64,000 nt of DNA from Aquamicrobium lusatiense (GCF_014201615.1 NZ_JACHEU010000001.1:949631-1013630); one strand, 5' to 3'; shown: positions 7,253-17,722, counted from the stretch's first letter. Numbers and translations: made by a program. The notes: generated by a model from the letters alone, not told the origin.

Positions 7253-8314
7253 ATGCGGAAAATCTGGACGAGAATGATGAAGGGCGCTGCGGCGATTGCC
7301 GCGTTTTCCATGCTCGTCTCCGCACTTCCGCAGCAGGCCGGCGCGCAGGAACTGGCCAAGGACCTTTTCGGTTCGCACCGGTTGCCCGCCGCTACGAAGC
7401 CGCAATCCATCGGTTTCTATTCCAAGGGCTGCTTTTCAGGCGGCGTCGCCATCGCCACGGACGGGCCGACATGGCAGGCCATGCGCCTGTCGCGCAATCG
7501 CCGCTGGGGCCATCCGGCGATGATCTCGCTGATCGAGAAGTTCTCGCGCGACGCGGTGCAGGATGGCTGGCCGGGGCTTTTGCTGGGCGACGTTTCGCAG
7601 CCGCGCGGCGGCCCCATGCTGACCGGCCATGCCTCGCACCAGATCGGGCTCGATGCCGATATCTGGTTCACGCCCATGCCGGACCGCCGCCTGACGCCGC
7701 AGGAGCGTGAGAACATGTCGGCCGTGTCGCTCATCGATCCGAAAACCCGCAGGGTGATCGAAAAGCGCTGGACGCCGGCCCATGCCCGCCTGCTGAAGCG
7801 TGCTGCAAGCTACGGGGAAGTCGAGCGCATCCTCGTCCATCCCGGCATCAAGAAGAAGCTCTGCGACACGGTAACGGGAGACCGCACATGGCTGCGCAAG
7901 ATCCGGCCGTTCTGGGGCCATGACTATCATTTCCACATCCGCATCGGATGCCAGCCGGGTTCCCCGGATTGCAAGCGTCAGGAAACGGTGGCGGCGGGCG
8001 AAGGCTGCGACAAGTCGCTGGCATGGTGGTTCACGGAAGAGCCGTGGCGGCCCAACAAGAACCCCGATGCGCCGAAGGCCCGCGACGTCATGACCATGGC
8101 GTCCCTGCCGAAGGCCTGCCTCGCCGTGCTGCAGGCGCCGGATCCGGTTTCGCTGGCGTCCGTCACCTATCCCGGCGGTGGCGCGGCAACGATCTCGAAG
8201 GCCGATCCGATTGCGGCGCTGGCGGCATCCGGTGGTCTGCCTGCCGCGGCGAGTGCTTTTGCGCCGACGCCCGAAATCGGCGTGCCGGTGCCTTTCCCAC
8301 GCCCGGTCAACTGA
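7253..8314 (+). CDS. mepA: penicillin-insensitive murein endopeptidase MepA
   Basis: A periplasmic zinc metallopeptidase (LAS/M74 type) that cuts the D-Ala-mDAP cross-links of peptidoglycan. The 353-residue product starts with a basic n-region and a hydrophobic stretch ending near QAGAQ, a typical signal peptide. Metal and catalytic motifs are visible: GPMLTGHASHQIGLDADIW (His and Asp ligands) and FWGHDYHFHIRIGC (HxH). Cysteines at CFSGG, CDT, GCQ, DCK and GCDKS resemble those forming disulfides in E. coli MepA. The C-terminal 70 or so residues are low in complexity and extend past the core. The start at 7253 is used because the upstream residues would spoil the signal peptide. Confidence 0.92.
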   Translation: MRKIWTRMMKGAAAIAAFSMLVSALPQQAGAQELAKDLFGSHRLPAATKPQSIGFYSKGCFSGGVAIATDGPTWQAMRLSRNRRWGHPAMISLIEKFSRDAVQDGWPGLLLGDVSQPRGGPMLTGHASHQIGLDADIWFTPMPDRRLTPQERENMSAVSLIDPKTRRVIEKRWTPAHARLLKRAASYGEVERILVHPGIKKKLCDTVTGDRTWLRKIRPFWGHDYHFHIRIGCQPGSPDCKRQETVAAGEGCDKSLAWWFTEEPWRPNKNPDAPKARDVMTMASLPKACLAVLQAPDPVSLASVTYPGGGAATISKADPIAALAASGGLPAAASAFAPTPEIGVPVPFPRPVN

Positions 8315-8346
8315 CGCTCAGGCTGGAAGCCGTCACGATCGCCGTT

Positions 8347-8362
8347 GTTAAATCGTTTTAAC
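8347..8362. promoter_or_regulatory. AT-rich palindrome upstream of glk
   Basis: GTTAAA (8347-8352) and TTTAAC (8357-8362) form a perfect inverted repeat with a 4-base spacer, about 80 bases before the glucokinase start. It contains two TTAA half-sites 6 bases apart, one base short of the usual CtrA spacing. It may be an operator; the regulator is unknown. Confidence 0.35.
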
Positions 8363-8439
8363 CGGCGACGAAAACCCGTTTTCCTTTTTCAGGCCATGCG
8401 CTAAACCGCATGGCAACGAATGAGAGTCCGGGGATTGCG

Positions 8440-9465
8440 ATGACGGATTCAGACGCTGGGGCAATGCGTTTCGCATTTCCCGTGCTGATCGGTGACATAG
8501 GCGGCACCAATGCCCGGTTCTGCGTCGTTCGCGATGAGACGGCAGAGGCGGGCGAGCCTTTCATCGTCAGGACGGCCGATTTTGCCAGCGTCGATGACGC
8601 GATCCGCGCCACGGTGCTGCAGGATGTTTCGCTGCTGCCGCGCACGGCCATTCTGGCTGTCGCAGCCCCTGTCGAGGGCGATGACATTCCGCTCACTAAC
8701 TGCCCGTGGATCATCCGTCCGAAGCGCATGCTGGCCGATCTCGGGCTGGATGATGTGGTGCTGCTCAACGATTTCGAGGCACAGGCGCTGGCTGTCGTGG
8801 CTCTCGGCGCTGAACACATGGAAAAAATCGGCGGCGGTGAGCCCGAGCCGGGTGCGGCGCGGGTGGTGCTGGGGCCGGGCACAGGGCTCGGTGTCGCCGG
8901 TCTTGTCCATGCCTTCGGCGGCTGGGTGCCAGTGCCGGGCGAGGGCGGGCATGTCGATCTGGGGCCGCGCACGGCGCGCGACTACGAGGTGTTTCCGCAT
9001 CTGGAAACGCTCGACGGCCGTGTTTCGGGCGAGGATGTGCTGTGCGGGCGCGGTCTGGTCAATCTCTACCGGGCTATTGCGCGCGCCGACGGCAGGCAGA
9101 TTGCGCTGACCAACCCCTCAGACATCACTGCCGCCGGGCTGGCGCGAAGTGACACCATTGCCGCCGAAACGCTGGACATGTTCGCCACGCTGCTTGGGCG
9201 CGTTGCCGGCGACATGGCGCTGGTGTTCAAAGCACGGGGTGGTGTGTTCCTCAGTGGCGGCATTGCCCAGAAAATCGTGCCGGCGCTGAAAGCCGGAAGC
9301 TTTCGCGTCGCCTTCGAGGACAAGGCACCCCACAATGCACTGATGCGCAGGATCCCCGCCTGTGTCGTCAGCCACCCGCTTGCCGCTCTTGCCGGGCTGG
9401 CCGCTTTCGCCCGGTCGCCGGCAGGTTTCGGTGTCGAAACGCAGGGGCGGCGCTGGCGGGTGTGA
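8440..9465 (+). CDS. glk: glucokinase
   Basis: Cytoplasmic ATP-dependent hexokinase of the bacterial Glk family that phosphorylates glucose to glucose-6-phosphate. It has the phosphate-1 motif [12 protein letters not shown], the catalytic Asp in LLNDFEAQ, the adenosine segment [11 protein letters not shown] and the [11 protein letters not shown] glucose-binding motif. A start at 8440 gives 341 residues, close to other alphaproteobacterial Glk proteins, and has a GGGG ribosome binding site at 7 bases spacing. The in-frame ATG at 8410 would add 10 residues but lacks a visible site. With gnd and gpmA nearby, the region is rich in sugar-phosphate enzymes. Confidence 0.94.
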   Translation: MTDSDAGAMRFAFPVLIGDIGGTNARFCVVRDETAEAGEPFIVRTADFASVDDAIRATVLQDVSLLPRTAILAVAAPVEGDDIPLTNCPWIIRPKRMLADLGLDDVVLLNDFEAQALAVVALGAEHMEKIGGGEPEPGAARVVLGPGTGLGVAGLVHAFGGWVPVPGEGGHVDLGPRTARDYEVFPHLETLDGRVSGEDVLCGRGLVNLYRAIARADGRQIALTNPSDITAAGLARSDTIAAETLDMFATLLGRVAGDMALVFKARGGVFLSGGIAQKIVPALKAGSFRVAFEDKAPHNALMRRIPACVVSHPLAALAGLAAFARSPAGFGVETQGRRWRV

Positions 9466-9585
9466 TGGGGCGATGCCTCCGCCATTTTTCAGCACCGACC
9501 ATAGGCAAACGCGTACAAAAGCTCTAATAGGGTGCCGGGCGCCATCCGGCGTTCTCAGACGCAGATATACGCAGCGGACCGTGTT

Positions 9586-11427
9586 TTGACCGTCGGCAAG
9601 AAAAGCAACAAGCCCGAGCCCGGTGAAGTCATCGCCGTTCTGAAGCGCATCTTCGCTGAGAACGGTCGTGAGTATGTCGGGCACTACACCCTCACCGTCA
9701 TCTGTCTGCTGATCTCGGCTGCCACCGCCGGTCTTGCCGCCTGGATCATGCAGCCGCTGGTCGACGAGATTTTCGTGGCGCAGCGCTATGATCTGGCGCC
9801 CGTGATCTGCGGTGGCATCATCGCCATCTTCCTCATCCGCGGTCTCGCCACCTACGGCTATTCGGTCACGCTGGCGAAGATCGGCAACAATGTCGTGGCG
9901 CGCTACCAGAAGCGGATATTCCAGCACCTGATGCGGCTCGGCGTCGATTTCTTCAGCGACACCCGCTCGGGCAGGCTGGCGGCGCGCATCAACGAGAATG
10001 TCGCCGGCATCCGCGATCTGATGAGCATGACGTTGCGCGCCGTTGCCGGCGATCTGGTCACGCTGATCGGCCTGATCGGGGTAATGGTCTGGCAGCAGCC
10101 TTATCTCGCGGCGTCGATCCTGATTATCGGCCCGCCGCTGGTGTGGGCGGTCAACTACATCATGCGCCGCGTCAGGAGCGTGACGCGCGAATCCGTCAAC
10201 ATCAATTCGCATCTGATCGGTGCCATGCAGGAAGCCGTTCAGGGCATCGCCGTGGTCAAGGCCTTCACCATGGAGGATCAGCTTTCGGCACGTATCAGCC
10301 AGTTGGTGGATCAGGCGGAAGGCCGCTACAACAAGATCGCCCGCGTTTCGGAGCGTCTCGGCCCGATCACCGAAAGCCTTGCCGGCTTCGCTGTGGCAAG
10401 CGTCATCGGCTATGCGTCCTACAAGGCCTCCACAACCAATCACCCGCCGGGCGATGTGCTGGCCTTCATCACCGCATTGCTTCTGGCCTATGATCCTGCG
10501 CGCCGGCTGGCGCGCACGCAGGTCAATGTCGAGCGCGCTCTGGTCAATGCGCGCATGATCTATGAAATCCTCGACCTTGAGCCCAGACAGGGCGATGCGC
10601 CCGACGCGGCGACGCTTTCGGTCCGGCAGGGCGAGGTCCGCTTCGAGGATGTGTCGTTCTCCTATGCGGCCGGGCAGCCCGTGCTGCATGGGGTGAGCTT
10701 CACCGCCGCACCGGGCAGAACCACGGCCATCGTCGGCGCTTCGGGGGCCGGCAAGTCCACGCTGGTGGCGTTGCTGCAGCGTTTCTACGATGTGGACGGC
10801 GGTGCGATCACCATCGACGGACAGGACGTGGCCGCCGTGACCAAGCAGTCGCTGCGCCGGTCGATCGCCTATGTCTCGCAGCAGCCCTATCTGTTCGAGG
10901 GCTCGATCCGTGACAACATCCGCTATGGCCGTCCGGACGCCACCGATGCGGAAATCGAGCTGGCCGCACGGCTTGCCGCGGCCGACGACTTCATCCGCCA
11001 GCAGCCGCAGGGCTATGACACAGAGATCGGCGAGAATGGCGCGACCCTTTCCGGCGGCCAGCGCCAGCGCGTGTCGATCGCGCGCGCCATGGTGCGCAAT
11101 GCGCCGATCCTGCTGCTCGACGAGGCGACATCCGCGCTCGACAATGAATCCGAAGCGCGTGTGCAGCAGGCGCTGAACGAGGCTATGCGCGGCCGCACCA
11201 CCATCGTGATCGCCCACAGGCTGTCGACCGTGGTGAATGCCGACCATATCGTCGTGCTCGATCAGGGCAGGGTGGTTGAGCAGGGCACCCACAAGGGGCT
11301 GATGGCTGATCCGGGCAGTGTCTACGCCCGCTTCTTCCGCTATCAGGGCGATAACGGTCTTGGTCTTGTCGGGGACGCGGCTGACACGGACCGCACCGAA
11401 CTGGAAGTAAAGGGAAGCGACATATGA
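9586..11427 (+). CDS. ABC exporter, MsbA-like (fused membrane and ATPase domains)
   Basis: A half-transporter of about 613 residues that would act as a homodimer. It has six transmembrane helices in the N-terminal half, with an [14 protein letters not shown] coupling region, and a C-terminal ATPase domain. That domain has Walker [10 protein letters not shown], signature LSGGQRQR and Walker [13 protein letters not shown], followed by the His switch in IAHRLST. Family knowledge points to export of lipid A, another lipid or a drug; the substrate is not determined. No ATG precedes the conserved region. The TTG at 9586 is a plausible start, and a GTG at 9532 in the same frame would add 18 residues. 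Its stop overlaps the dapB start (ATGA), so translation is probably coupled. Confidence 0.9.
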   Translation: MTVGKKSNKPEPGEVIAVLKRIFAENGREYVGHYTLTVICLLISAATAGLAAWIMQPLVDEIFVAQRYDLAPVICGGIIAIFLIRGLATYGYSVTLAKIGNNVVARYQKRIFQHLMRLGVDFFSDTRSGRLAARINENVAGIRDLMSMTLRAVAGDLVTLIGLIGVMVWQQPYLAASILIIGPPLVWAVNYIMRRVRSVTRESVNINSHLIGAMQEAVQGIAVVKAFTMEDQLSARISQLVDQAEGRYNKIARVSERLGPITESLAGFAVASVIGYASYKASTTNHPPGDVLAFITALLLAYDPARRLARTQVNVERALVNARMIYEILDLEPRQGDAPDAATLSVRQGEVRFEDVSFSYAAGQPVLHGVSFTAAPGRTTAIVGASGAGKSTLVALLQRFYDVDGGAITIDGQDVAAVTKQSLRRSIAYVSQQPYLFEGSIRDNIRYGRPDATDAEIELAARLAAADDFIRQQPQGYDTEIGENGATLSGGQRQRVSIARAMVRNAPILLLDEATSALDNESEARVQQALNEAMRGRTTIVIAHRLSTVVNADHIVVLDQGRVVEQGTHKGLMADPGSVYARFFRYQGDNGLGLVGDAADTDRTELEVKGSDI

Positions 11428-12233
11428 GCGATATGGGTCTGGTCGTCGTCGGCGCAGCCGGCCGCATGGGTCTGGCGCTGGTGCGCGCCGTTCATGAGAC
11501 CGCTGGCGCGCGCGTCGTTGCGGCCATCGAGCGGCCGGGTTCGGAAGCGATCGGCAAGAACATTGGCGAGCTGGCGGGCCTTGGCCCCAGCGGCGTGAAA
11601 GTCAGCGACGATCCGCTGGCAGCCTTCGCGAAGGCCGACGGCGTGCTCGATTTTACGGTGCCGGCCGCCAGCGTGGAATTCGCCGGCTATGCCGCGCAGG
11701 CGCGCATCGTGCATGTGCTCGGCACCACAGGCTTTTCGGCGGATGACAACGCCCGCATTGAAGCTGCGGCGCGCCACGCCACTATCGTCAAGTCCGGCAA
11801 TATGAGCCTCGGCGTCAATCTGCTGGCGGTGCTGGTGGAACAGGCGGCGCGTGCGCTGGCTGCCGGGGATTTCGATATCGAGATTCTGGAAATGCATCAT
11901 CGCCACAAGGTCGATGCGCCTTCCGGCACGGCTCTGCTGCTGGGCGAGGCTGCTGCCGCCGGACGCGGCATTCCGCTCTCCGGCAACGATGTGCGGGTGC
12001 GCGATGGCCATACCGGTCCCCGCGACACCGGCAGCATCGGTTTTGCCTCGCTGCGCGGCGGTTCTGTGCCGGGCGATCATTCGGTGATCCTCGCCGGCAA
12101 TGGCGAGACGATCACCCTTTCCCATCACGCGCAGGATCGGGCGATCTTCGCGCGCGGTGCGGTGAAGGCGGCATTGTGGGCGCGCGGCAGGAAGCCCGGC
12201 CTCTATTCGATGCGCGACGTGCTCGGCCTCTGA
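11424..12233 (+). CDS. dapB: 4-hydroxy-tetrahydrodipicolinate reductase
   Basis: NAD(P)H-dependent reductase of the diaminopimelate/lysine pathway, giving tetrahydrodipicolinate for lysine and for the mDAP of peptidoglycan. The 269-residue protein has the Rossmann motif VVGAAGRMG, the [10 protein letters not shown] loop, the catalytic [15 protein letters not shown] segment with its His pair and Lys, and a C-terminal [10 protein letters not shown] helix. The start overlaps the stop of the upstream ABC exporter by 4 bases, and gpmA follows after 41 bases, so all three are probably one transcript. Confidence 0.97.
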   Translation: MSDMGLVVVGAAGRMGLALVRAVHETAGARVVAAIERPGSEAIGKNIGELAGLGPSGVKVSDDPLAAFAKADGVLDFTVPAASVEFAGYAAQARIVHVLGTTGFSADDNARIEAAARHATIVKSGNMSLGVNLLAVLVEQAARALAAGDFDIEILEMHHRHKVDAPSGTALLLGEAAAAGRGIPLSGNDVRVRDGHTGPRDTGSIGFASLRGGSVPGDHSVILAGNGETITLSHHAQDRAIFARGAVKAALWARGRKPGLYSMRDVLGL

Positions 12234-12274
12234 GCCGGGCCGTTTCGCGGCAACGCAACTGTTAAGGAGCAAAC

Positions 12275-12895
12275 ATGTCCGGAACCCTCGTGCTCGTGCG
12301 TCATGGCCAGAGCGAATGGAACCTGAAGAACCTGTTCACCGGCTGGCGCGACGTCGATCTGACCGATCAGGGCCATGGCGAGGCGCGCGCTGCCGGACAG
12401 AAGCTGAAGGAGCGCGGGCTGAAGTTCGACATCGCCTTCACCTCCGATCTGCAGCGCGCCCAGAAGACCTGCCAGCACATTCTCGACGCTGTCGGCCAGA
12501 GCGATCTGGAGACGGTGCGCAACCAGGCGCTTAACGAGCGCGACTATGGCGATCTCGCCGGCCTCAACAAGGACGATGCCCGCGACAAGTGGGGCGAGGA
12601 TCAGGTGCATGTGTGGCGCCGCTCCTACGATGTTCCCCCTCCCGGCGGCGAGAGCCTGAAGGATACCGGCGCGCGCGTGTGGCCCTACTATCTGCACGAC
12701 ATGCAGCCGCATGTGCTGCGCGGTGAGACGGTTCTGGTCGCCGCCCACGGCAATTCGCTGCGCGCCCTTATCATGGCGCTGGACGGGCTGACGGGCGAAG
12801 AGGTGGTGAAGGTGGAGCTGGGCACAGGCGTGCCGATCATCTACCGCCTGAACGCCGATTCCACCGTGGCGTCTAAAGAGATTCTCGACCGCTGA
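12275..12895 (+). CDS. gpmA: 2,3-bisphosphoglycerate-dependent phosphoglycerate mutase
   Basis: Glycolytic/gluconeogenic enzyme interconverting 3- and 2-phosphoglycerate. It has the histidine phosphatase signature [10 protein letters not shown] with the phospho-His, [28 protein letters not shown] residues with the catalytic Glu (read here as LNERDYGDL), and [13 protein letters not shown] with the second His. At 206 residues it is the short form usual in alphaproteobacteria. A TTAAGGAG ribosome binding site precedes the ATG. A rho-independent terminator follows within about 35 bases, ending the glk-exporter-dapB-gpmA stretch. Confidence 0.97.
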   Translation: MSGTLVLVRHGQSEWNLKNLFTGWRDVDLTDQGHGEARAAGQKLKERGLKFDIAFTSDLQRAQKTCQHILDAVGQSDLETVRNQALNERDYGDLAGLNKDDARDKWGEDQVHVWRRSYDVPPPGGESLKDTGARVWPYYLHDMQPHVLRGETVLVAAHGNSLRALIMALDGLTGEEVVKVELGTGVPIIYRLNADSTVASKEILDR

Positions 12896-12928
12896 AAGCA
12901 GCCTTGCTGAAGCAATGAACCGAGGCGC

Positions 12929-12966
12929 GGCCGGCGAAACTGAAACATCGCCGGTCGCTCTTTTTT
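12929..12966 (+). terminator. rho-independent terminator after gpmA
   Basis: A 9-base stem (12929-12937 with 12948-12956, one G-T pair) is followed within a few bases by TTTTTT at 12961-12966. It is well placed to end the dapB-gpmA transcript. Confidence 0.8.
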
Positions 12967-13058
12967 GCGAGTGAGGCGCGTCACGAGTGGCGGGCGATCA
13001 CAAAGAGGCGCGACCATTAGTCGTGAGAAGTCCAGAAAATGTCCTGAGAGGGGAACAG

Positions 13059-13134
13059 TGGTGCCCAGGGACGGAATTGAACCGCCGACACTGCGATTTT
13101 CAGTCGCATGCTCTACCAACTGAGCTACCTGGGC
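13059..13134 (-). tRNA. tRNA-Phe (GAA)
   Basis: Read on the minus strand, this 76-base stretch folds as a canonical cloverleaf. The acceptor GCCCAGG pairs with CCTGGGC, the D arm reads AGCTCAGTTGGTAGAGC, and the anticodon stem TGCGA/TCGCA holds loop CTGAAAA (anticodon GAA). The T arm contains GGTTCAATTCC and the 3' CCA is encoded. It stands alone between gpmA and the zinc-ribbon gene. Confidence 0.97.
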
Positions 13135-13544
13135 CGATCTCGGCAGGGCATGGAAACTCTGCGAGAGCGCGTGGGTTATAGCACGAGATTCTCGGCTGTC
13201 CAGCCGCCTTGAGGCTATTTGCTGCCTCTTTTCTTCGCTTTGTCGCCCTGCCTGTCGATTTCTGCATGACGTGTCACATCGGGATGCCTCCAACATGCTG
13301 GAATAAAAGCAGAAAATGCCTACGCCGCAGTCTTCCGGCCCTTGAAAAGCCGCTATTGGAGGTCAGCTTTTCGGCCATGTGCATGGAAACTTTCATACGA
13401 ATGACGAGGCTTGCCGGCAAAGCACGGCAGATAGCCCGGGGCGAAGCGACTGAATCCTGACGGCCGCGCTCTTTTCGCACCGGGACAAGCCTGAAAGCGG
13501 CTCATTTCCCGCAGCGCCTTGCGTTGCTCAGAAGGAGCGTTTCC
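13135..13544. other. 410-base intergenic stretch, no gene identified
   Basis: Upstream flank of the tRNA-Phe gene and the leader region of the small zinc-ribbon gene. Two short open frames exist (13209-13460 on plus, 13274-13480 on minus), but neither has protein-like composition or a ribosome binding site. No repeat or strong hairpin was noticed. Confidence 0.4.
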
Positions 13545-13697
13545 ATGATTTCCATTCAGAACGACCCCGTTTGCAGAGGCTGCAACCGTGATCTGCCGCG
13601 CGCGGCATCGCGCTGTCCGTGGTGCTTTACGCCGGTCCCATACGGGGCAGGCGGGCCGCGCAGGCCCGTCCATCATGTGCCGCCGATGAGGTGGTGA
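13545..13697 (+). CDS. 50-residue zinc-ribbon microprotein
   Basis: A small frame starting MISIQNDPVC with two cysteine pairs: CRGC at residues 10-13 and CPWC at residues 24-27. This CxxC-N10-CxxC arrangement is a zinc-ribbon or rubredoxin-like knuckle. A strong AAGGAG ribosome binding site lies 8-9 bases before the ATG, which supports real translation. The tail is rich in Pro, Arg and His. No function can be named. Its stop codon lies inside a 16-base palindrome that also holds the stop of the convergent gnd gene. Confidence 0.65.
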   Translation: MISIQNDPVCRGCNRDLPRAASRCPWCFTPVPYGAGGPRRPVHHVPPMRW

Positions 13698-13710
13698 GGC
13701 GGCCGCCTCA
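13695..13710. repeat. 16-base perfect palindrome holding both convergent stop codons
   Basis: TGAGGCGGCCGCCTCA begins with the TGA stop of the zinc-ribbon gene and ends with the complement of the TGA stop of gnd. It may form a shared termination structure, though without a T run. Confidence 0.6.
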
Positions 13711-14697
13711 GCCCTTCTTCTCGAAATGGCCGCCGAAGGCCAGCCGCATGGCGGAGAGCAGTTTTTCCGCATAGACCGAATGGCCCTGCGAGGCGAAGCG
13801 GCTGTAGAGGGCCGACGACAGCACCGGCGTTGGCACGCCGGTGTCGATGGCGGCCTTCACCGTCCAGCGCCCTTCGCCGGAATCCGAGACGCGCCCGCCG
13901 AACTGCGACAGTTCGGAATCGCCGGCCAGCGCATCGGCCGTCAGGTCGAGCAGCCATGAGCTGATGACGCTGCCGTGACGCCACACTTCCGCGACCTGCC
14001 CGACATCGATGTCGAACTGATAATATTGCGGTTCGGAAAGCGGGCTGGTTTCGGCGTCTGCGCTGCGTTCCTGCTTGCCGGCATTGGCGGCCTTCAGGAT
14101 GTTGAAGCCCTCGGCATAGGCGGCCATCATGCCGTATTCAATGCCGTTATGGACCATCTTGACGAAGTGACCGGCACCGCTCGGGCCGCAATGCAGATAG
14201 CCGCGCGCAGCGGTTCCGGGCGCACTGTCGTCGCCGCCAGGGGCGAGCGTGGCGAAGACGGGATCGAGCTGACGCACCGATTCATCCGGTCCGCCGATCA
14301 TCAGGCAATAGCCGCGCTCCAACCCGTGCACGCCGCCGCTGGTGCCGACATCGACGAAGCTGATCTGTTGCGCCGCGAGGCGCGCGGCAAGGTCCACCGC
14401 GTCGCGGTAGTTGGAGTTGCCGCCGTCGATGATGGTGTCGCCGGGCTCCATGAGGGCGGCGAGTTGCTCCACCACGCCACCGGTGATGGCAGCCGGCAGC
14501 ATCAGCCAGATGTGGCGGGGCTTGTCGAGCTTTGCGACCAGCTCCTCCATGGAGGAAGCGCCAACAGCCCCTTCGCTTGCAAGCGCCGCGACGCTCTTGG
14601 GGTCGATGTCGTGGACGACGCATTCATGACCCGCGTGCATCAGCCGGCGCACCATGTTGCCGCCCATACGGCCGAGGCCCATCATTCCGATCTGCAT
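13708..14697 (-). CDS. gnd: 6-phosphogluconate dehydrogenase, decarboxylating, short (YqeC/GndA) type
   Basis: Oxidative pentose-phosphate enzyme converting 6-phosphogluconate to ribulose-5-phosphate and CO2. The 329-residue product is the short form, often NAD-preferring, found in many rhizobia. It starts with MQIGMMGLGRMGGNMVRRL (Rossmann motif), then has GNSNYRDAVDLAARL, FVDVGTSGGVHGLERGYCLMIGG and HFVKMVHNGIEYGMM with the catalytic Lys and Asn/Glu. The start at 14697 is chosen because the longer frame adds 80 residues of non-conserved sequence overlapping the tex 3' end. Lies 70 bases downstream of tex on the same strand, and may share its transcript. Confidence 0.94.
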   Translation of the reverse strand: MQIGMMGLGRMGGNMVRRLMHAGHECVVHDIDPKSVAALASEGAVGASSMEELVAKLDKPRHIWLMLPAAITGGVVEQLAALMEPGDTIIDGGNSNYRDAVDLAARLAAQQISFVDVGTSGGVHGLERGYCLMIGGPDESVRQLDPVFATLAPGGDDSAPGTAARGYLHCGPSGAGHFVKMVHNGIEYGMMAAYAEGFNILKAANAGKQERSADAETSPLSEPQYYQFDIDVGQVAEVWRHGSVISSWLLDLTADALAGDSELSQFGGRVSDSGEGRWTVKAAIDTGVPTPVLSSALYSRFASQGHSVYAEKLLSAMRLAFGGHFEKKG

Positions 14698-14767
14698 GAC
14701 CAGCATCCTTTGGCAATGCCGCCGGCGAAACTGTGCCGGGGCCAGATTTGACTCCCGAACCCCCTGC

Positions 14768-17110
14768 TTATTTGCGTCGCATCGCCTCTGCAAGGGCGGC
14801 GCCGAATGCGCCCTGCTGGGGTGCGCCTTGCCCGCTCCGGTCGGATTTGGGTTTGGCGGCGGAATGGGAGCCGCGCCGACCCGTATTGTCTCGGGCATCG
14901 TCATTGTGACGCCGCTCCTGCTGCGGGGCTCCGCCATCCTTGCGCATGGAAAGCGCGATGCGCTTGCGCTTCACATCCACCTCGACGACGCGCACCTTCA
15001 CCACGTCGCCCGCCTTCACCACTTCATGCGCATCCTTGATGAAGCGATCGGCAAGCTGCGAGACATGCACCAGACCATCCTGATGTACGCCGATGTCGAC
15101 GAAGGCGCCGAAGGCCGCGACATTGGTGACGGTGCCTTCCAGCAGCATGCCGGGCTTCAGGTCCTTGATGTCGTCGACGCCCTCGGCGAAAGTCGCGGTG
15201 CGGAAGCTGGGTCGGGGGTCGCGGCCGGGTTTCTCCAGTTCGGAAATGATGTCGCGCACAGTTGGCAGGCCGAAGCGCTCGTCGGCAAAGACGCGCGGGT
15301 CGAGCGCCTTCAGGGCAGCACTATCGCCCATCAGCGCGCGCACATCGCGGCCGCAGGCCGCCACGATCTTCTTGGCAACATCATAGGCTTCCGGGTGAAC
15401 GGCCGAAGCGTCGAGCGGCTCGGAACCGTCCGGAATGCGCAGGAAGCCGGCGCATTGCTCGAAGGCGCGGGGGCCAAGGCGCGCCACCTTCAGCAACTCC
15501 TTGCGGGTGGCGAAGGGCCCGTTGAGATTGCGGTGCAGCACGATCGCTTCCGCCAGCGAGGTGCCGAGGCCCGACACCCGCGCCAGCAGCGGGGCCGACG
15601 CCGTGTTGAGATCGACGCCGACCGCGTTCACGGCATCCTCGACCACGGCGTCCAGCGCCTTTGCCAGCCGGAACTGGTCGACATCGTGCTGGTATTGGCC
15701 GACGCCGATGGATTTTGGCTCGATCTTGACCAGTTCCGCCAACGGGTCCTGCAAGCGGCGCGCAATCGAAACAGCGCCGCGCAGCGACACGTCGAGATCG
15801 GGAAATTCGGCGGCAGCCGTCTGCGATGCCGAATAAACGGAAGCACCGGCTTCCGAGACGATGACCTTGGTGGGCTTCGATGCCGTGCCGGAAGCTGGCA
15901 TATCGGACAGCATGTCGGCAACCAGCCGCTCCGTCTCGCGGCTGGCGGTGCCGTTGCCTATGGCGATCAGCTCCACGCCGTGCTTGCGGATCAGCGACGA
16001 CAGTTCGGCCTGCGCGCCGCGCAGATCGTTGCGCGGCTGGAACGGATAGACCGTGCTGGTGGCGAGCACCTTGCCGGTGCCGTCGACCACCGCGACCTTC
16101 ACGCCTGTGCGGATGCCCGGATCGAGGCCCATGGTCGCGCGCGAGCCGGCGGGGGCTGCCAGCAGGAGATCCTTGAGGTTGCGGCCGAAGACGTGGATCG
16201 CCGCGTCCTCGGCCCGCTCACGCAGATCGCGCATCAGGTCCAGCGACAGGTGCAGCGAAAGCTTCACCCGCCACGTCCAGCCGGCGACTTCCGCCAGCCA
16301 GACATCGCCCGGAAGCGTGCGGCCTATGGCATATGCGTCGCAGATCATGCGCACGGTGGGCCGCATCGGCGAGGTGTCGTCGGCATCGACTTCTATGTCG
16401 AGCGACAGGACGTCCTCGTTGCGGCCGCGCAGCATGGCGAGCGCCCGGTGGCTGGGCACGCCGGACCAGCGCTCAAAATGATCGAAATAGTCGGAGAATT
16501 TCGCGCCATCTTCCTGCTTGCCGTCCACCACGCGGGACCGCAGCACGGCGCGTTCATGCATGTATCCGCGCAACCGGCCGACGAGATCGGCATTCTCCGA
16601 AAACTGCTCGGCGATAATGTCGCGCGCGCCTTCGAGAGCGGCCTTCACCTCCGCCACCTCGTCGGCGATGTAGGCGGCGGCCAGATCGGCCGGCACGGCG
16701 GCGCGGTCGGCAAGGATCGCTTCCGCCAGCGGGCCAAGGCCGCGCTCGCGGGCGATCTCTGCCTTGGTGCGGCGCTTCGGCTTGTAGGGAAGATAGATGT
16801 CCTCAAGCTCGGCCTTGGTGGCGGCACCCGCGATCTTGCCTTCAAGCTCGGGCGTCAGCTTTCCCTGCTCGCGGATCGACGACAGGATGGTGTCGCGCCG
16901 TGCATCCATCTCGCGCAGATAGGCAAGTCGCTCCGAAAGCGTGCGCAGTTGCGTGTCGTCCAGCCCGCCGGTCGCTTCCTTGCGGTAGCGGGCAACGAAG
17001 GGCACCGTGGCCCCATCGTCCAGCAGCGTGATCGCGGCGGCGGCCTGATCGGGCCGTGCGTTGATCTCGGCGGAAATGATCGCTGCGATGCGCTTGATGT
17101 CGGTCTTCAT
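14768..17110 (-). CDS. tex: Tex family RNA-binding transcription accessory protein
   Basis: A 780-residue nucleic-acid-binding protein of the Tex/Spt6-like family, thought to act on transcription complexes and linked to stress and toxin-gene expression in other bacteria. Order of domains: an N-terminal helical region ([28 protein letters not shown]), a YqgF-like RNase H fold ([17 protein letters not shown]), HhH motifs ([20 protein letters not shown]) and a C-terminal S1 domain ([22 protein letters not shown]). A low-complexity Arg/Gly/Gln tail follows. The start at 17110 fits the family ([12 protein letters not shown]); the longer frame from 17296 has no family match. Confidence 0.95.
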   Translation of the reverse strand: MKTDIKRIAAIISAEINARPDQAAAAITLLDDGATVPFVARYRKEATGGLDDTQLRTLSERLAYLREMDARRDTILSSIREQGKLTPELEGKIAGAATKAELEDIYLPYKPKRRTKAEIARERGLGPLAEAILADRAAVPADLAAAYIADEVAEVKAALEGARDIIAEQFSENADLVGRLRGYMHERAVLRSRVVDGKQEDGAKFSDYFDHFERWSGVPSHRALAMLRGRNEDVLSLDIEVDADDTSPMRPTVRMICDAYAIGRTLPGDVWLAEVAGWTWRVKLSLHLSLDLMRDLRERAEDAAIHVFGRNLKDLLLAAPAGSRATMGLDPGIRTGVKVAVVDGTGKVLATSTVYPFQPRNDLRGAQAELSSLIRKHGVELIAIGNGTASRETERLVADMLSDMPASGTASKPTKVIVSEAGASVYSASQTAAAEFPDLDVSLRGAVSIARRLQDPLAELVKIEPKSIGVGQYQHDVDQFRLAKALDAVVEDAVNAVGVDLNTASAPLLARVSGLGTSLAEAIVLHRNLNGPFATRKELLKVARLGPRAFEQCAGFLRIPDGSEPLDASAVHPEAYDVAKKIVAACGRDVRALMGDSAALKALDPRVFADERFGLPTVRDIISELEKPGRDPRPSFRTATFAEGVDDIKDLKPGMLLEGTVTNVAAFGAFVDIGVHQDGLVHVSQLADRFIKDAHEVVKAGDVVKVRVVEVDVKRKRIALSMRKDGGAPQQERRHNDDARDNTGRRGSHSAAKPKSDRSGQGAPQQGAFGAALAEAMRRK

Positions 17111-17204
17111 GCCTGTCCCGGAATCGTTGATGGGCCGCGACCATAGAGCATCTGCGGCAAGGGTGGGAACCGGTTTCGGGACAAAACCATGCGTATAACG
17201 AATG

Positions 17205-17657
17205 CTAGTTGAGATAGAGGATGGAGGCGTTGAGCAGGGTGGCGAACCCTGTCCACAGCGCATAGGGCGCGAACATGAGGGCCGAGGGCCTGTCATCGGC
17301 GCGGACCGTTTCGATGAACCACAGGATCATGGCGAGAAGCAGGATAATGATGACGAGCGCCGCCGCCGTGGCATGCATGGCGAAGAACACCGGCGACCAG
17401 GCGAAATTCAGCGCCATCTGGGCAAGCCACAGCCTCATTGCGCTGCCGGACGCATTACGCTGCCATGTGCGCCAGCCGACGATTGCGATCAGGATGTAGA
17501 GAATCGTCCATACTGGAGCGAACAGCCAGTTCGGCGGATTGAAAGACGGCTTGGCAAGCCCTGCATACCAGTCGCCGGGCGGCGTCGCGATGCCGATGAA
17601 CATGCCGATGCCGACTACGGCAACGAGGAAAACACCAAGCGACAGATATTTGTTCAC
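17205..17657 (-). CDS. tspO: TspO/MBR family tryptophan-rich sensory protein
   Basis: A 150-residue, five-helix membrane protein related to the mitochondrial benzodiazepine receptor. Family markers are visible: [26 protein letters not shown] at about residues 30-55, [20 protein letters not shown] in helix 3 and a [23 protein letters not shown]-terminus. TspO binds tetrapyrroles and porphyrins and is tied to photooxidative or stress responses. It lies between tex and the rRNA methylase on the same strand, with no obvious functional link to them. Confidence 0.93.
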   Translation of the reverse strand: MNKYLSLGVFLVAVVGIGMFIGIATPPGDWYAGLAKPSFNPPNWLFAPVWTILYILIAIVGWRTWQRNASGSAMRLWLAQMALNFAWSPVFFAMHATAAALVIIILLLAMILWFIETVRADDRPSALMFAPYALWTGFATLLNASILYLN

Positions 17658-17722
17658 GGTCGGCCCCTGAGATGGCAGGCAATGGCGCCTGCCACATCAA
17701 ACTGGGGCGCAGGCCGCAACGA

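Noticed and set aside
9118..11292. 724-codon minus-strand frame across glk and the ABC exporter
   Set aside because: Shadow of two strongly supported genes; no coherent domain.
13209..13460. 83-codon frame between tRNA-Phe and the zinc-ribbon gene
   Set aside because: No ribosome binding site and a composition unlike a folded protein; treated as non-coding.
14654..17146. 830-codon open frame on the plus strand across tex
   Set aside because: It mirrors the tex gene on the opposite strand, has no protein-family motifs and lacks a ribosome binding site; high GC produces such antisense frames.
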